A stretch of 35,094 bases of DNA from contig JAJNBJ010000031.1 of the NCBI GenBank assembly GCA_021155965.1, positions 1 to 35,094 of the forward strand, written 5' to 3'. The notes below the pieces were generated by a model that did no database searches, was not told the origin of the DNA, and worked only from the letters and a program-made list of their open reading frames with translations. Both the position numbers and the translations under genes were made by a program. This stretch comes from Flavipsychrobacter sp. (GTDB lineage: Bacteria; Bacteroidota; Bacteroidia; Chitinophagales; Chitinophagaceae). Positions 7,874 to 17,135 of this stretch are shown here, one piece after another (the first letter of the stretch is position 1; every line of letters begins with the position of its first letter).

Positions 7874-8854
7874 ATGAAACACATCCTATCCATAGTGATA
7901 TCGATCTGTGCAATTGCAAACACTCATGCCCAAAAGATACAATTTGGCAACCCTACAAATAAATGGTGTTTTATAGATAGCACAGTGGGCTGCTGCATAC
8001 CAGCCCCGCTTATGTATACCACAGCTTACTACGACAGTTCAGTTACAGGCTATACTTATAACGGGCAAACTTACCAATACCTGGTTACGAGCATCGGTTC
8101 GGTACTTGTGAGGCAGGATGGCAATAAAGTGTACCTGGTAGACAATGCCGACTCGCTGGAAAGGCTGGTGTATGATTTTGACCTTGAACTGTATGATACG
8201 GCTTATGTTAATTACCCCCAGGATAAATATACCGCCTGGGTAACCAGTATAGACTCCACCCAACTGATGGGGCAATGGTATAAAGTGTGGCACTTTGAAG
8301 GTATAGACTCTGTTCTGTTCTACCCCGATTCTGCGCGCCCTATCAGCTATAATGTGATAGAGGGTATTGGCTGCACCAATGGCCCTTACTACCCTGCCAA
8401 TGCGTATAACAGGGCGGCTTTTTCACAGCAACTGCTGTGTTTTAATAACGATATGAATATCACCTCTGGCCTGAGCAATGCTGTGATAGCCTACGGATAT
8501 GACTACCAAAGCTATTACGACAATGACTCCAGCTGCATAGAATTTTATGCCGACCATAGCACGGGCCCGATCATAATTAGCGAAGGGGTAGCGGAGATTG
8601 CACAGGCAGCGGGTAATGCAATTATTGCCCCCAACCCTACAGATAATACCAGTAAAATAGTGTTCCCTTACAAAGTAGCTGATGGGCGGTTAACTATACT
8701 TAACCAAGTTGGACAAGTTATTCATTCCGTTCCTTTCAGCAATAAGAATGAAATAGGCATAGGCGAATTGATACAAACTACCGGCATGTACTACTACCGG
8801 GTAACTGATGAGCAAAGCGGCAAAGTGTTCTCAGGAAAATTTATCCGTCAATAA
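7874..8854 (+). CDS. Secreted protein with T9SS type A sorting domain
   Basis: A 326-residue protein with a signal peptide (MKHILSIVISICAIANTHAQ). The C-terminal about 75 residues form a T9SS type A sorting domain: IIAPNPTDNTSKIVF, LTILNQVGQVIHSV, then TTGMYYYRVTDEQSGKVFSGKFIRQ. It should be exported by Sec, then moved across the outer membrane by the type IX system and probably anchored. The middle (20-245) is Tyr/Asp-rich and beta-rich, without a recognised enzyme motif. Cargo function is unknown. Its 3' end overlaps the convergent DUF1569 gene by seven bases. Confidence 0.85.
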   Translation: MKHILSIVISICAIANTHAQKIQFGNPTNKWCFIDSTVGCCIPAPLMYTTAYYDSSVTGYTYNGQTYQYLVTSIGSVLVRQDGNKVYLVDNADSLERLVYDFDLELYDTAYVNYPQDKYTAWVTSIDSTQLMGQWYKVWHFEGIDSVLFYPDSARPISYNVIEGIGCTNGPYYPANAYNRAAFSQQLLCFNNDMNITSGLSNAVIAYGYDYQSYYDNDSSCIEFYADHSTGPIIISEGVAEIAQAAGNAIIAPNPTDNTSKIVFPYKVADGRLTILNQVGQVIHSVPFSNKNEIGIGELIQTTGMYYYRVTDEQSGKVFSGKFIRQ

Positions 8855-9318
8855 TCCAACCCAAACTGCCTTAAGTGGTGTGTGCTATGCTTGTGCAATA
8901 ATTGCACCTGGTGGTTAAAGTCGAGCACGCCGAAGAAGGGGCTGGGGATAGCCCTGCCGGGCTCCTGCTCATACGATGTGAAGAAATGGTCTATCTCGGA
9001 TTGCAGTTCATTTATAGCATCCTGTTTGGTTGCATGCTTTGTTGGCGTGGGGTCTTCTGACATCAGTGCGTTTGGTGTGTTCTCCCTGAAAGGTTTTTCG
9101 CTTTCCAGGAAAGCCTGCACCCTGGACAGGTTTTCTTCCGGGGTAACCGGAGGCAATACACTCCTGCCACTGGCAATACGCACATAATCGCTCATGTGCT
9201 CTATCATCTGCTGCACATTCATCTTACCCCATTTGCGTGGCGTGTCGGCATCAATGCCTGCCAGTACTTTTGTGTATTGGTTTTTTAAGAAATCTGCTTT
9301 TTGAGCGAGGTTCTCCAT
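8848..9318 (-). CDS. DUF1569 / DinB-like protein
   Basis: A 156-residue cytoplasmic four-helix protein. The helix KWGKMNVQQMIEHMSDYVRIASG carries His41 and LLHKHSTHHLRQFGL carries a C-terminal His cluster. These match the metal-binding pattern of the DinB/YfiT-like superfamily, DUF1569 branch. The central TPTKHATKQDAINELQ segment is also typical. Biochemical function is unknown; relatives include thiol transferases and metal-dependent hydrolases. Some database annotations link DUF1569 proteins with phenylacetate genes, and paaZ is about 1.6 kb away, but I see no operon link. Confidence 0.75.
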   Translation of the reverse strand: MENLAQKADFLKNQYTKVLAGIDADTPRKWGKMNVQQMIEHMSDYVRIASGRSVLPPVTPEENLSRVQAFLESEKPFRENTPNALMSEDPTPTKHATKQDAINELQSEIDHFFTSYEQEPGRAIPSPFFGVLDFNHQVQLLHKHSTHHLRQFGLDY

Positions 9319-9345
9319 ATAATAAAAGTTTAAGTGCTGGATGAA

Positions 9346-9576
9346 TTATAGTTTTGGCTTTGCAGGAATGGCCCCATCCCTACTATATTGCCCTATGAGT
9401 GTATTTGAAAGCCTGTGATACACTTTTATAGATATCCACTTCCGGTACAAAGGGTGAATATTCAGCCACAAAGCTATATACCAAACATTGGTCACATACA
9501 TAAAGGTGCCTAGCAGCTCATTTCCTCTATATACTTCTACAAGATAGTCGTTATAACCTTTGTACTCAAGTATCAT
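9346..9576 (-). CDS. 76-residue hypothetical protein coupled to moxR
   Basis: A small protein of unknown function that begins MILEYKGYNDYLVEVYRG. It looks beta-rich with an aromatic middle (VWYIALWLNIHPLYRKW) and a basic tail. There is no signal peptide; the aromatic stretch might be amphipathic. I accept it as a gene because its ATG overlaps the MoxR stop codon (ATGA), the classic sign of translational coupling, and because codon use resembles that of its neighbours. I do not recognise the family. Confidence 0.55.
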   Translation of the reverse strand: MILEYKGYNDYLVEVYRGNELLGTFMYVTNVWYIALWLNIHPLYRKWISIKVYHRLSNTLIGQYSRDGAIPAKPKL

Positions 9577-10535
9577 AATAACTGTTTTATCAGCGATTCC
9601 TGTGTTATACCTTCTGCCTCTGCCTTGTAGTTGCGCAGCACACGGTGGCGCAATACGGGCATTGCCATAGCACGCACATCCTCTATATCAGGAGAGTATT
9701 TGCCTTTCATCAGAGCATGGCATTTAGCGCCGAGTATCAGGTATTGCGATGCACGCGGGCCTGCGCCATAAGCTATATATTGCGTGGCTGCAGGTGCATT
9801 ACCTGTTGCCGGGCGTGTCTTCTGAACAAGGCCAACTGCGTATTCCAATACATTGTCTGCTACCGGCACTCTTCTTACCAGGTCGTGGAAGTACAGGATA
9901 TCCTCACCTGCCATTACCTTATTTAATTCCGGGACCTGCGCACCGGTTGTATTGCGAACTATCGTCACCTCCTCCTGGAAACTTGGATAATCCAAAGTCA
10001 CCTGGAACATGAAACGGTCCAACTGCGCTTCAGGCAATGGGTAAGTACCCTCCTGCTCTATGGGGTTCTGCGTTGCCAGTACAAAGAACGGAGCTGGCAG
10101 TTTGTATACCACACCGGCGGCAGTTACGTTGCGCTCCTGCATAGCTTCCAAAAGTGCAGCCTGCGTTTTGGGTGGAGTACGATTTATTTCATCCGCCAGA
10201 ATAATGTTCGCAAATACCGGTCCTTTAATGAACTGGAACTGGCGGCTTTCATTCAATATCTCAGCGCCAATAATATCGCTGGGCATAAGGTCGGGAGTGA
10301 ACTGAATACGCTTGAATGAAAGATCAAGCACATCGGCTATGGTCTTTACAAGCAGGGTTTTGGCGAGGCCGGGAACACCTACCAGCAGGCTGTGGCCATT
10401 ACAGAGGATAGATATGATCAGTTTTTCTACTACATCGTCCTGCCCTACTATTACTTTACCTATTGCTTGTCGTATGGTAGCTACTTTTTCCTTGAGCGCG
10501 TCTGCCGCCTCTATATCTGTTGGGTATGCGTGCAT
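9573..10535 (-). CDS. MoxR family AAA+ ATPase
   Basis: A 320-residue MoxR-type AAA+ ATPase, usually a chaperone for assembling or activating metal- or VWA-containing complexes. The Walker A loop is GVPGLAKT (53-60), Walker B is IILADE (111-116) followed by INRTPPKTQAALLEAMQE, and sensor 1 is FFVLATQNPIEQEGTYPLPE. The C-terminal lid (AMAMPVLRHRVLRNYKAEAEG) is typical. MoxR genes usually precede DUF58 and VWA (BatA/BatB-type) genes; here only a 76-residue gene follows. It is divergent from the MazG-like gene. Confidence 0.93.
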   Translation of the reverse strand: MHAYPTDIEAADALKEKVATIRQAIGKVIVGQDDVVEKLIISILCNGHSLLVGVPGLAKTLLVKTIADVLDLSFKRIQFTPDLMPSDIIGAEILNESRQFQFIKGPVFANIILADEINRTPPKTQAALLEAMQERNVTAAGVVYKLPAPFFVLATQNPIEQEGTYPLPEAQLDRFMFQVTLDYPSFQEEVTIVRNTTGAQVPELNKVMAGEDILYFHDLVRRVPVADNVLEYAVGLVQKTRPATGNAPAATQYIAYGAGPRASQYLILGAKCHALMKGKYSPDIEDVRAMAMPVLRHRVLRNYKAEAEGITQESLIKQLL

Positions 10536-10623
10536 TGTTATTTACTTTTCCTTAATAAACGTGAAAGTTCTATTATTTTGTGCTAAGAAACAAATACCAA
10601 ATCTATATAAAAACTTAATTATC

Positions 10624-10956
10624 GTGGATATTACTATAAAACAGGCTCAGGAGCAACTGGATACATGGATACGCACAGTAGGTGTGCGCTACTTTAATGA
10701 ACTGACCAACCTGGGTATCTTAATGGAAGAAGTTGGCGAATTATCCCGCATTATGGTGCGCAAATATGGCGAGCAGTCATTCAAGGAAAGTGATAAGAAA
10801 AAAGACCTTGCTGATGAAATGGCCGATGTGCTTTGGGTGCTAATGTGCCTTGCCAACCAAACGGGCGTGGACCTGACCGATGCGTTAAATAAGAATTTTG
10901 ACAAGAAGAACATAAGAGATGCTGACAGGCATAAAGAGAATGAGAAACTGAAGTAG
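10624..10956 (+). CDS. MazG-like nucleotide pyrophosphohydrolase
   Basis: A 110-residue protein of the all-alpha NTP pyrophosphohydrolase (MazG-like) superfamily, predicted to hydrolyse (d)NTPs to NMP and pyrophosphate. The metal-binding motifs are EEVGE (35-39) and DEMAD (64-68), with RYFNELTNLGILMEE before and VLMCLANQTGVDLTDALNKNF after, as in single-domain members. I place the start at GTG 10624: upstream in-frame ATGs fall in the region antisense to moxR, and alignment with the family begins here. The gene ends before a very strong terminator at 10966. Confidence 0.87.
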   Translation: MDITIKQAQEQLDTWIRTVGVRYFNELTNLGILMEEVGELSRIMVRKYGEQSFKESDKKKDLADEMADVLWVLMCLANQTGVDLTDALNKNFDKKNIRDADRHKENEKLK

Positions 10957-10965
10957 CACTCATCT

Positions 10966-11012
10966 GCATAAAAATAAGAAAGCCCCGTATCGGGGCTTTC
11001 TTATTTTTATGC
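10966..11012. terminator. Bidirectional terminator, perfect 22-bp inverted repeat
   Basis: The arms are 22 bases each and perfectly complementary, separated by a TAT loop. The GC-rich core is GAAAGCCCCG...CGGGGCTTTC. The outer A-rich and T-rich halves give T-tracts on both strands. It lies between the MazG-like gene (+) and the giant repeat protein gene (-), which converge here. Confidence 0.95.
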
Positions 11013-11021
11013 GTTATCACC

Positions 11022-14000
11022 TTACTGAACCTTGATGAACTTATCTGTCTTCAGCAAGTTATTATTCTCATCGTATACTTTAATCATATACATGCCATCT
11101 GCAAGCTGGCTTACATTGATGCTAACAGCCTCTTTGCGGTCTATCAGCACCCTGCCATCGGCAGTAAACACTGAAACATAAACTGGGGCCGGAGCATCTA
11201 TATGTAATACTGATGTTGCCGGGTTCGGGTAGATCCTGATATCGTTATCAGCAATAACCGACTTAACAGAGATCGGCAGCGGAACTATAATATATGCATC
11301 CGATGTGTCTGTACAGCCGTTGATATCCGTAACAACAACAGTAAATATACTGCCTACGGGGCCAACCGTAACATTGTTACTTGTGGCGCCAGGTATTGCT
11401 GTGCCATTCATATACCACTGGTAAGTTGAGTATGCACCGGTGAACAATAAACCCGCAAATGTATCGAGCGTGATAGTAGCCACAGGAGGATCCATTACAT
11501 TAGTTCCGGAGAACTCCTGGTAGCAAGTACCATTGTCAATCCTTGCAGTGTAAACACCTGAAGAAGTGGCGAAGTAATTAGAATTAGTTTCGCCGGGTAT
11601 CAGCACACTGCCGAGATACCATGAATAGGTAATACCTGTACTGTCTGAGGTGAGTACATTCAATGTTACCGGGTTGCCACCGCAAAGCGTAGCAGTACCG
11701 GCCGGTATCAACGCAGCAGTAGGCATTGGATTGCCAACTGTGATCGGCAGAACTGCACTTGCTGAACAACCTGAACCTGATGTAACTGTGTAAGATATAT
11801 TAACTATACCCGGTGCAACGCCTGTTACATTGCCTGAAGTGCTGATGGTTGCAATAGCTGTATTGTCGCTGCTCCATGTACCGCCCGGAGTAGCATTTGA
11901 TAAGTGGATCAGTAATCCCTGGCAAACACTGCTTAAACCTGTAATAGCAGCTACTGTTGGCGCTGCCAGAACAGTAATGTTAGTTGTTACAGATGTAGCA
12001 CAGCCTGTGCCATTAGTAACAGTATATGTAATGGTAGCCGTACCTGCAGCAACGCCATTAACTACGCCTGTAGTAGATACCACTGAAGCGATACTTGTGC
12101 TGCCGCTGGACCATACGCCAGCGGGAGTAGCATTAGCCAGTGTTGTATTGCTGCCCTGGCAGACTGTTGATGAACCGGTGATGGCACTGACAACCGGGTA
12201 TGCTGTAACGCTCACAGTCACAAAGCCCGACATTGAATTTGTACAAGTAGTACTTGTATTCGTAGCCTGTACGGTATAGATACCCGGCGTAGTTATCAAC
12301 CCGAAATCGAGGGCGAGGCCTGTACCTGTAACCGGTGTGCCAACTGTAGTAGTACCCTCATACAGTTGATACGCTATGCCAATATCTGAACTGCTTAGGC
12401 CAACACTAACACCGGTGCCGCCTACGCAAAATGCACCACCGCCTGTCATTGAATATGCAGTAGGAAGCGGGTTAGTAGCTATAGTTGCGCTGCCGGACAT
12501 TGTTACTGAACAACCTGTAGTAGCATCAGTTGCAACTACAGTATAAGTACCGATAGTAGTATGGAAACCGAAACTGATCAATGCACCTGTACCTGCCATT
12601 GGTGAGCCAACAGGCGATGCACCATTCATCAGCTGGTAATTAACGCCGATATCAGAATTACTTAATGACACATCAACACCCGCACCACCTACACAATATA
12701 AACCACCACCCAATACAGTGTATGAGTTTGGCAGCGGATTGATCGATATGGTTACACTGCCTGCCATGATCCTTGCACACAAAGTAGATGTGTTTGTCGC
12801 TTCAACTGTATAAGTGCCTACGCCGGTTTGCAGGCCGAAATCAAGCGCCAGGCCTGTACCTGCAAGCGGTGAGCCAATTGGTGAGCCCATGAAGAACAAC
12901 TGGTAGTCGATGCCAACATCAGAACCGCTAAGGCCAACATTCACACCGGTACCGCCCGTACAATACGGGCCACCGCCGATCACAGTATAAGCAAACGGAG
13001 CAGGATTCATGATCACCAGTGCAAAACCTGTCATTGTATTTGTACAGCCAGTAGTGGCATCTGTAGCTACTACTGTATAAGAGCCTGCTACTGTATGCAA
13101 ACCAAAGTCAAGTGCAGCTCCTGTGCCAGCCATTGGCGAGCCAACTGGTGTAACGCCCTCAAACAATTGGTAGTTCACGCCAACATCTGATCCGGCAAGG
13201 CCTATACTCACACCCGTGCCAAACTCACAATAGATGCCACCGCCTGTAACAGCGAACGTGTTGGGCAGCAGGTTTATGGTCACCACAACAAAACCCGTCA
13301 TATTATTAACGCATGTAGTTGTTGCATCGGTTGCAACTACTGTATAAGCGCCGGCCAAAGTTTGCGGCCCGAAGCTTATAGCAGCACCCGTACCCGGTAC
13401 CGGCAGACCAACAGGAGTAACACCATTGAACAATTGGTAGTCAACCCCTGCGTCAGAACCGCTTAAACCAACCAGGCTGCCCACACCACCTACACAATAG
13501 CCGCCGCCGCCTGTTACAGTATAAGCAGTAGGTAATGGTATAAGGGCAACTGCAACTCCACCAGTCATATTGTTAACACAACCAGAGACTGTGTTTGTAG
13601 CCACAACAGTATAGAAACCGGCAACAGTTTGGAAACCGAAACTGATAGCGCCGCCTGTACCTGCAACTGTAATACCTGTTGAAGTGAATAAATTGAACAG
13701 CTCATAAGTAACGCCTACAGTAGAACCTGACAGAATTACATCTACGCCCGGCCCGCCGGTGCAGTAGCTGCCACCACCTGTAACGGTAAATGCCGTAGGC
13801 AATGGCAATGTGTTTACGGGGACGCTGCCTGTCATATTTCTTACGCAAAGCGTAGTAGCGTCAGTAGCAACCACGATATAAGTTCCCGCTACCGTCTGCA
13901 AGCCAAAATCAAGTGCTGCCCCTGTACCAGCCAATGTGCCAACTAGAGTAGCGCCCGCAAAAAGCTGGTAGTTAACCCCCAGATCAGAACCGCCCAGGCC

Positions 14001-16940
14001 AACAGATACTCCTGTACCACCTGTGCAGTAGCTGCCACCGCCTGTAACAGTGTATAATGCAGGTAACGGATTGATCGTAACTACAACACTGCCTGTCATT
14101 GTATTCTGGCAGAAAGTAGATGTATTGTTTGCAGTTACCGTATATGTTCCTGCCCCGGTCTGCAAACCAAAATTCAGTGCACTACCGGTACTACCTGCAA
14201 GAGCAGCTCCTACCGGAGTTCCGTCACGGAACAGTTGGTAACTAACCCCGGTAGATGAATTGGCAAGGCCAACGGGAACACCGGTGCCACCTGCACAATA
14301 ACCACCACCACCTGTTACTGAAAATGCTGTAGGTAGTGGGTTGACAGTAATATTTACACTTCCTGTCATTGTACGAGTACAGCCCGTTGTAGTATTTGTT
14401 GCTATAACTGTATGTGCGCCCGCACCAGTAAATGTGCCTAGGAATAAGAAGATACCTGTTCCGGCAACCGGTGAGCCAACAGGCGAACCTGCAAGCATTA
14501 CCTGGTAGTTGACGCCTATAGTTGAACCGGATAAGATAAGTGGGACACCGGCACCACCTGAACAATAAGAAGTAGGGCCAATCGCTGAAACTGTAAACAA
14601 TGTGGGCAAGGGGTTAATAGAAACTGTTACACTGCCTGTCATGGTATTAGTACAACCTGTGGTAGCGTTAGTAGCCTGCACCGTATATACACCTGCAGTT
14701 GTTTGCACGCCAAAAGATATTGGTGCGAACGTGCCGGCAACAAGACCGCTTGCCGGGAGGCCGTCCCTGAACAACCTATAGTTTACGCCCGATTCAGTAC
14801 TACTTAAACCAACATCGACACCGCCACCGCCAAAGCAATAACCACCACCGCCTGTTACGTTAAATGCGGTTGGCAACGGATTGATGGTAACTGTAGAACC
14901 ACCTTCACTACCCCAGCAACCTGCAGCGCTGCGTGAACGGAAAAAATACCTGCCGGAAGCAGTCACCGTTTGCGGCGAACCGCCCATGGAAGTAGACGTA
15001 CCGCCTGATGTTGTGCCCTGGAAGAATATTGTGCCACCAGCACCACCCGATGCAGTTAAGGTAACAGAATTACAAAACACGCCTGCCGGAGAAACTGTAA
15101 CAGCATTGGGAAGCGGGTTAACAGTTGTAATAACTGTGCTCGTGGCAGCAGGACATGGGCCTCCACCATCGGGATCATCGGTCGTTAATGTCAACGTAAC
15201 TGTGCCACTTGGGATACTTGGTGTATAATCTGATGTCAATAAACCGGGAGCAGAGAATGTGCCGCTGGGCGCACTCCATGTGGAACTTGTTGCTGTGCCA
15301 CCTATAGAACCAGCAAGTGTTATTGTACCACCAGCACAAACTATTTGTCCTGTACCCGCATTCGCAGTAGCGCCTGCGTTGATAGTAACAGCTGCACTGC
15401 CTTCAGTTCCCCAACAGCCGCCTGCGCCCTGTGCCCTGAAAAAGTATGTTCCTGAAGTAGTGATGGTTTGAGGAGTACCTCCTAACACAGTAGAAGTTCC
15501 ACCCGAAGTTGTACCCTGGAAGAAAATCGTACCGCTTCCACCATTAGCAGCTGTTAACGTTGTAGAGTTACAAAATGTACCGGCACCAGTTACAATTACC
15601 GGATTAGGAATCGCATTAACGGTGATCAGAACAGTGCTAATAGCGCCCACACATGGGCCTGCGCCATCAGGGTCATTGGTTGTTAATGTCAACGTTACCG
15701 TACCGCTTAATATTGAGGGAGTATATGTTGAAGTAAGTGAAGAAGTGCTTGAGAATGTTCCGCTGGGTGCGCTCCATGTGGAACTTGTAGCGCTGCCGCC
15801 AATTGAACCTGCGAGCGTTATTGTTCCACCTGCACAAACCGACTGTGGAGTACCTGCATTGGCTGTTGCACCGGGGTTGATCGTTACCGTTGCGCTTCCT
15901 TCTGTTCCCCAACAGCCCAAAGCCGTACCGGACCTGAAATAATAAGTGCCTGAACTAGTAACAACCTGTGGAGTGCCGCCCGAAACAGTAGAGGTGCCAC
16001 CAGATGTTGCGCCCTGGAAGAATATAGTGCCGCCTGCACCACCAGATGCCGTAAGTGTTGCGCCGTTACAAAAAGTGCCGCTACCAGAAACTGTTACCGC
16101 TGCAGGTACCGGGTTAACAGTCATAGTGATCGTATTCGAAGCAACAGTTCCGGCGGAAATACAGGTTGCAGACGAAGCCATTGTAGCAATTACCGTATTG
16201 CCATTAGCCAAAGTGCTTGTAGAAAAAGCTGCGCCAGAACCTACAAAACCGCCATTAACGAACCAATTGAAAGTTGGCGATGCGCCGCCGTTAACCGGAA
16301 CTGGAGTAAAGGCCACACCAGTACCAGCACATATCGGGCCGGAAGGCGAGGCTGAAATAGTTACCGATGGCGTAAGTGAGGGAGTAAGCGAAAGGCTGCC
16401 AAAATTGGTTCCTGCGGCACCTGCAACAATACCAGATATACCCACAGCCGAGCTTGCAAAAATATTGCCGGGTAAGGAAGACGGTGTAAGCGCCTGTACC
16501 TGCAAATTGTTGATGTTAAATGCATCTGCAAGCGTTGTAGCACCGCAGAAAATATTGAATGTTACCGAAGTTGCACTAAAACCGCTGACGGTAATGAAAA
16601 TAATATTCCTGCCAGCAGTAAATGTAGTAGTTGGAGCAGCCCCCCCAAAGCGCCATCCCGCAGGAGGACTCAGGGTAAGTGTATTGAAGCCCGTTGAAAG
16701 GTCGGCATTGTTCCCTTCAGTCACTGTGATAGGCCCTAGCGTTGTGAACGCTGGCGCACTGCCCGTCTGCGCACTATTGGCACATATACCAGTACCTCCC
16801 GTGGCCGGAGTTACCGTTACCTGGGCAAAACCGGCATAGCTTATCAGCGAAAGAAAAACTGAGAAAAGAACTGCCCTGTTTACCCGGGAATGGTGAGTTG
16901 AAAAAATGGAACTTAATGTTAGTAAAAAATTTTGTTTCAT
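11022..16940 (-). CDS. Giant repeat-containing surface protein with T9SS sorting domain
   Basis: A 1972-residue secreted, adhesin-like protein. Residues 1-40 form a long signal peptide ending in SYAGFAQ. Residues about 41-280 are a unique Gly/Thr-rich N-domain. Residues about 280-688 alternate two modules (A-B-A-B-A): A carries TIFFQGTTSGGTST and GCWGTEGS, B carries VCAGGTITLAGSIGG and STWSAPSGTFS. Residues about 690-1568 are ten repeats of about 88 residues with TVTGGGSYCTGGTGV and VNYQLF cores. Two BIG_2-like modules follow (VCQGSN, GVAPGIVNISYTV), then Ig-like segments. The last about 80 residues are a T9SS type A domain (IRIYPNPATSVLHID, ending KTDKFIKVQ). It is expected at the cell surface; the ligand is unknown. 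Confidence 0.92.
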   Translation of the reverse strand: MKQNFLLTLSSIFSTHHSRVNRAVLFSVFLSLISYAGFAQVTVTPATGGTGICANSAQTGSAPAFTTLGPITVTEGNNADLSTGFNTLTLSPPAGWRFGGAAPTTTFTAGRNIIFITVSGFSATSVTFNIFCGATTLADAFNINNLQVQALTPSSLPGNIFASSAVGISGIVAGAAGTNFGSLSLTPSLTPSVTISASPSGPICAGTGVAFTPVPVNGGASPTFNWFVNGGFVGSGAAFSTSTLANGNTVIATMASSATCISAGTVASNTITMTVNPVPAAVTVSGSGTFCNGATLTASGGAGGTIFFQGATSGGTSTVSGGTPQVVTSSGTYYFRSGTALGCWGTEGSATVTINPGATANAGTPQSVCAGGTITLAGSIGGSATSSTWSAPSGTFSSTSSLTSTYTPSILSGTVTLTLTTNDPDGAGPCVGAISTVLITVNAIPNPVIVTGAGTFCNSTTLTAANGGSGTIFFQGTTSGGTSTVLGGTPQTITTSGTYFFRAQGAGGCWGTEGSAAVTINAGATANAGTGQIVCAGGTITLAGSIGGTATSSTWSAPSGTFSAPGLLTSDYTPSIPSGTVTLTLTTDDPDGGGPCPAATSTVITTVNPLPNAVTVSPAGVFCNSVTLTASGGAGGTIFFQGTTSGGTSTSMGGSPQTVTASGRYFFRSRSAAGCWGSEGGSTVTINPLPTAFNVTGGGGYCFGGGGVDVGLSSTESGVNYRLFRDGLPASGLVAGTFAPISFGVQTTAGVYTVQATNATTGCTNTMTGSVTVSINPLPTLFTVSAIGPTSYCSGGAGVPLILSGSTIGVNYQVMLAGSPVGSPVAGTGIFLFLGTFTGAGAHTVIATNTTTGCTRTMTGSVNITVNPLPTAFSVTGGGGYCAGGTGVPVGLANSSTGVSYQLFRDGTPVGAALAGSTGSALNFGLQTGAGTYTVTANNTSTFCQNTMTGSVVVTINPLPALYTVTGGGSYCTGGTGVSVGLGGSDLGVNYQLFAGATLVGTLAGTGAALDFGLQTVAGTYIVVATDATTLCVRNMTGSVPVNTLPLPTAFTVTGGGSYCTGGPGVDVILSGSTVGVTYELFNLFTSTGITVAGTGGAISFGFQTVAGFYTVVATNTVSGCVNNMTGGVAVALIPLPTAYTVTGGGGYCVGGVGSLVGLSGSDAGVDYQLFNGVTPVGLPVPGTGAAISFGPQTLAGAYTVVATDATTTCVNNMTGFVVVTINLLPNTFAVTGGGIYCEFGTGVSIGLAGSDVGVNYQLFEGVTPVGSPMAGTGAALDFGLHTVAGSYTVVATDATTGCTNTMTGFALVIMNPAPFAYTVIGGGPYCTGGTGVNVGLSGSDVGIDYQLFFMGSPIGSPLAGTGLALDFGLQTGVGTYTVEATNTSTLCARIMAGSVTISINPLPNSYTVLGGGLYCVGGAGVDVSLSNSDIGVNYQLMNGASPVGSPMAGTGALISFGFHTTIGTYTVVATDATTGCSVTMSGSATIATNPLPTAYSMTGGGAFCVGGTGVSVGLSSSDIGIAYQLYEGTTTVGTPVTGTGLALDFGLITTPGIYTVQATNTSTTCTNSMSGFVTVSVTAYPVVSAITGSSTVCQGSNTTLANATPAGVWSSGSTSIASVVSTTGVVNGVAAGTATITYTVTNGTGCATSVTTNITVLAAPTVAAITGLSSVCQGLLIHLSNATPGGTWSSDNTAIATISTSGNVTGVAPGIVNISYTVTSGSGCSASAVLPITVGNPMPTAALIPAGTATLCGGNPVTLNVLTSDSTGITYSWYLGSVLIPGETNSNYFATSSGVYTARIDNGTCYQEFSGTNVMDPPVATITLDTFAGLLFTGAYSTYQWYMNGTAIPGATSNNVTVGPVGSIFTVVVTDINGCTDTSDAYIIVPLPISVKSVIADNDIRIYPNPATSVLHIDAPAPVYVSVFTADGRVLIDRKEAVSINVSQLADGMYMIKVYDENNNLLKTDKFIKVQ
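12200..14876 (-). repeat. Ten in-frame repeats of about 265 bases inside the giant protein gene
   Basis: Ten consecutive coding repeats of about 88 residues each, boundaries approximate. Consensus landmarks are P-T-A-[FY]-T-V-T-G-G-G, YCxGGxGVxVGL, GVxYQLF, GTGxALDFGLQT, GTYTVVATDATTxC and MTGSVTVTINPL. Each has two Cys at fixed places (YC and TxC), suggesting one disulfide per repeat. The copies differ at many positions, so this is an old, diverged expansion. Confidence 0.85.
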
Positions 16941-17042
16941 AAGCCAAATCTTAAATAAAGAATAAATTGTTCCTATTAAGGGGTAAACTTACTAAAAAAT
17001 GGTTGTTAACAAAAGAAATACCTTAATTATTTTAATGAAAAA

Positions 17043-17073
17043 ACGCAGACTTATTATAAAAATAAATCTGCGT
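17043..17073 (-). terminator. Rho-independent terminator of the TPR gene
   Basis: The hairpin arms are ACGCAGACTTATT and AATAAATCTGCGT (one mismatch) with a five-base loop. On the minus strand the stem is followed by a run of six T's. It lies 63 bases after the TPR gene stop and upstream of the giant repeat gene, so it separates the two minus-strand units. Confidence 0.8.
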
Positions 17074-17135
17074 AAAATTATTTAAAAACAGAAATGCTTT
17101 ATGCAACAAAAAATCGCATAAATAAAAAGCAATAT

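Noticed and set aside
10312-10623. A longer N-terminus for the MazG-like protein
   Set aside because: The extra residues are antisense to moxR and do not belong to the family. The GTG at 10624 gives the normal length.
12200-14876. CRISPR-like regular repeats
   Set aside because: The period is about 265 bases, all in frame, with diverged copies and no unique spacers. It is a protein repeat array.
15946-16839. A 297-codon plus-strand open frame opposite the giant repeat gene, and a 149-codon one at 11830-12279
   Set aside because: Both are Pro/Val/Ala-rich mirror frames of a repetitive Gly/Thr/Ser gene. They have no recognisable domain, and the minus frame is clearly the coding one.
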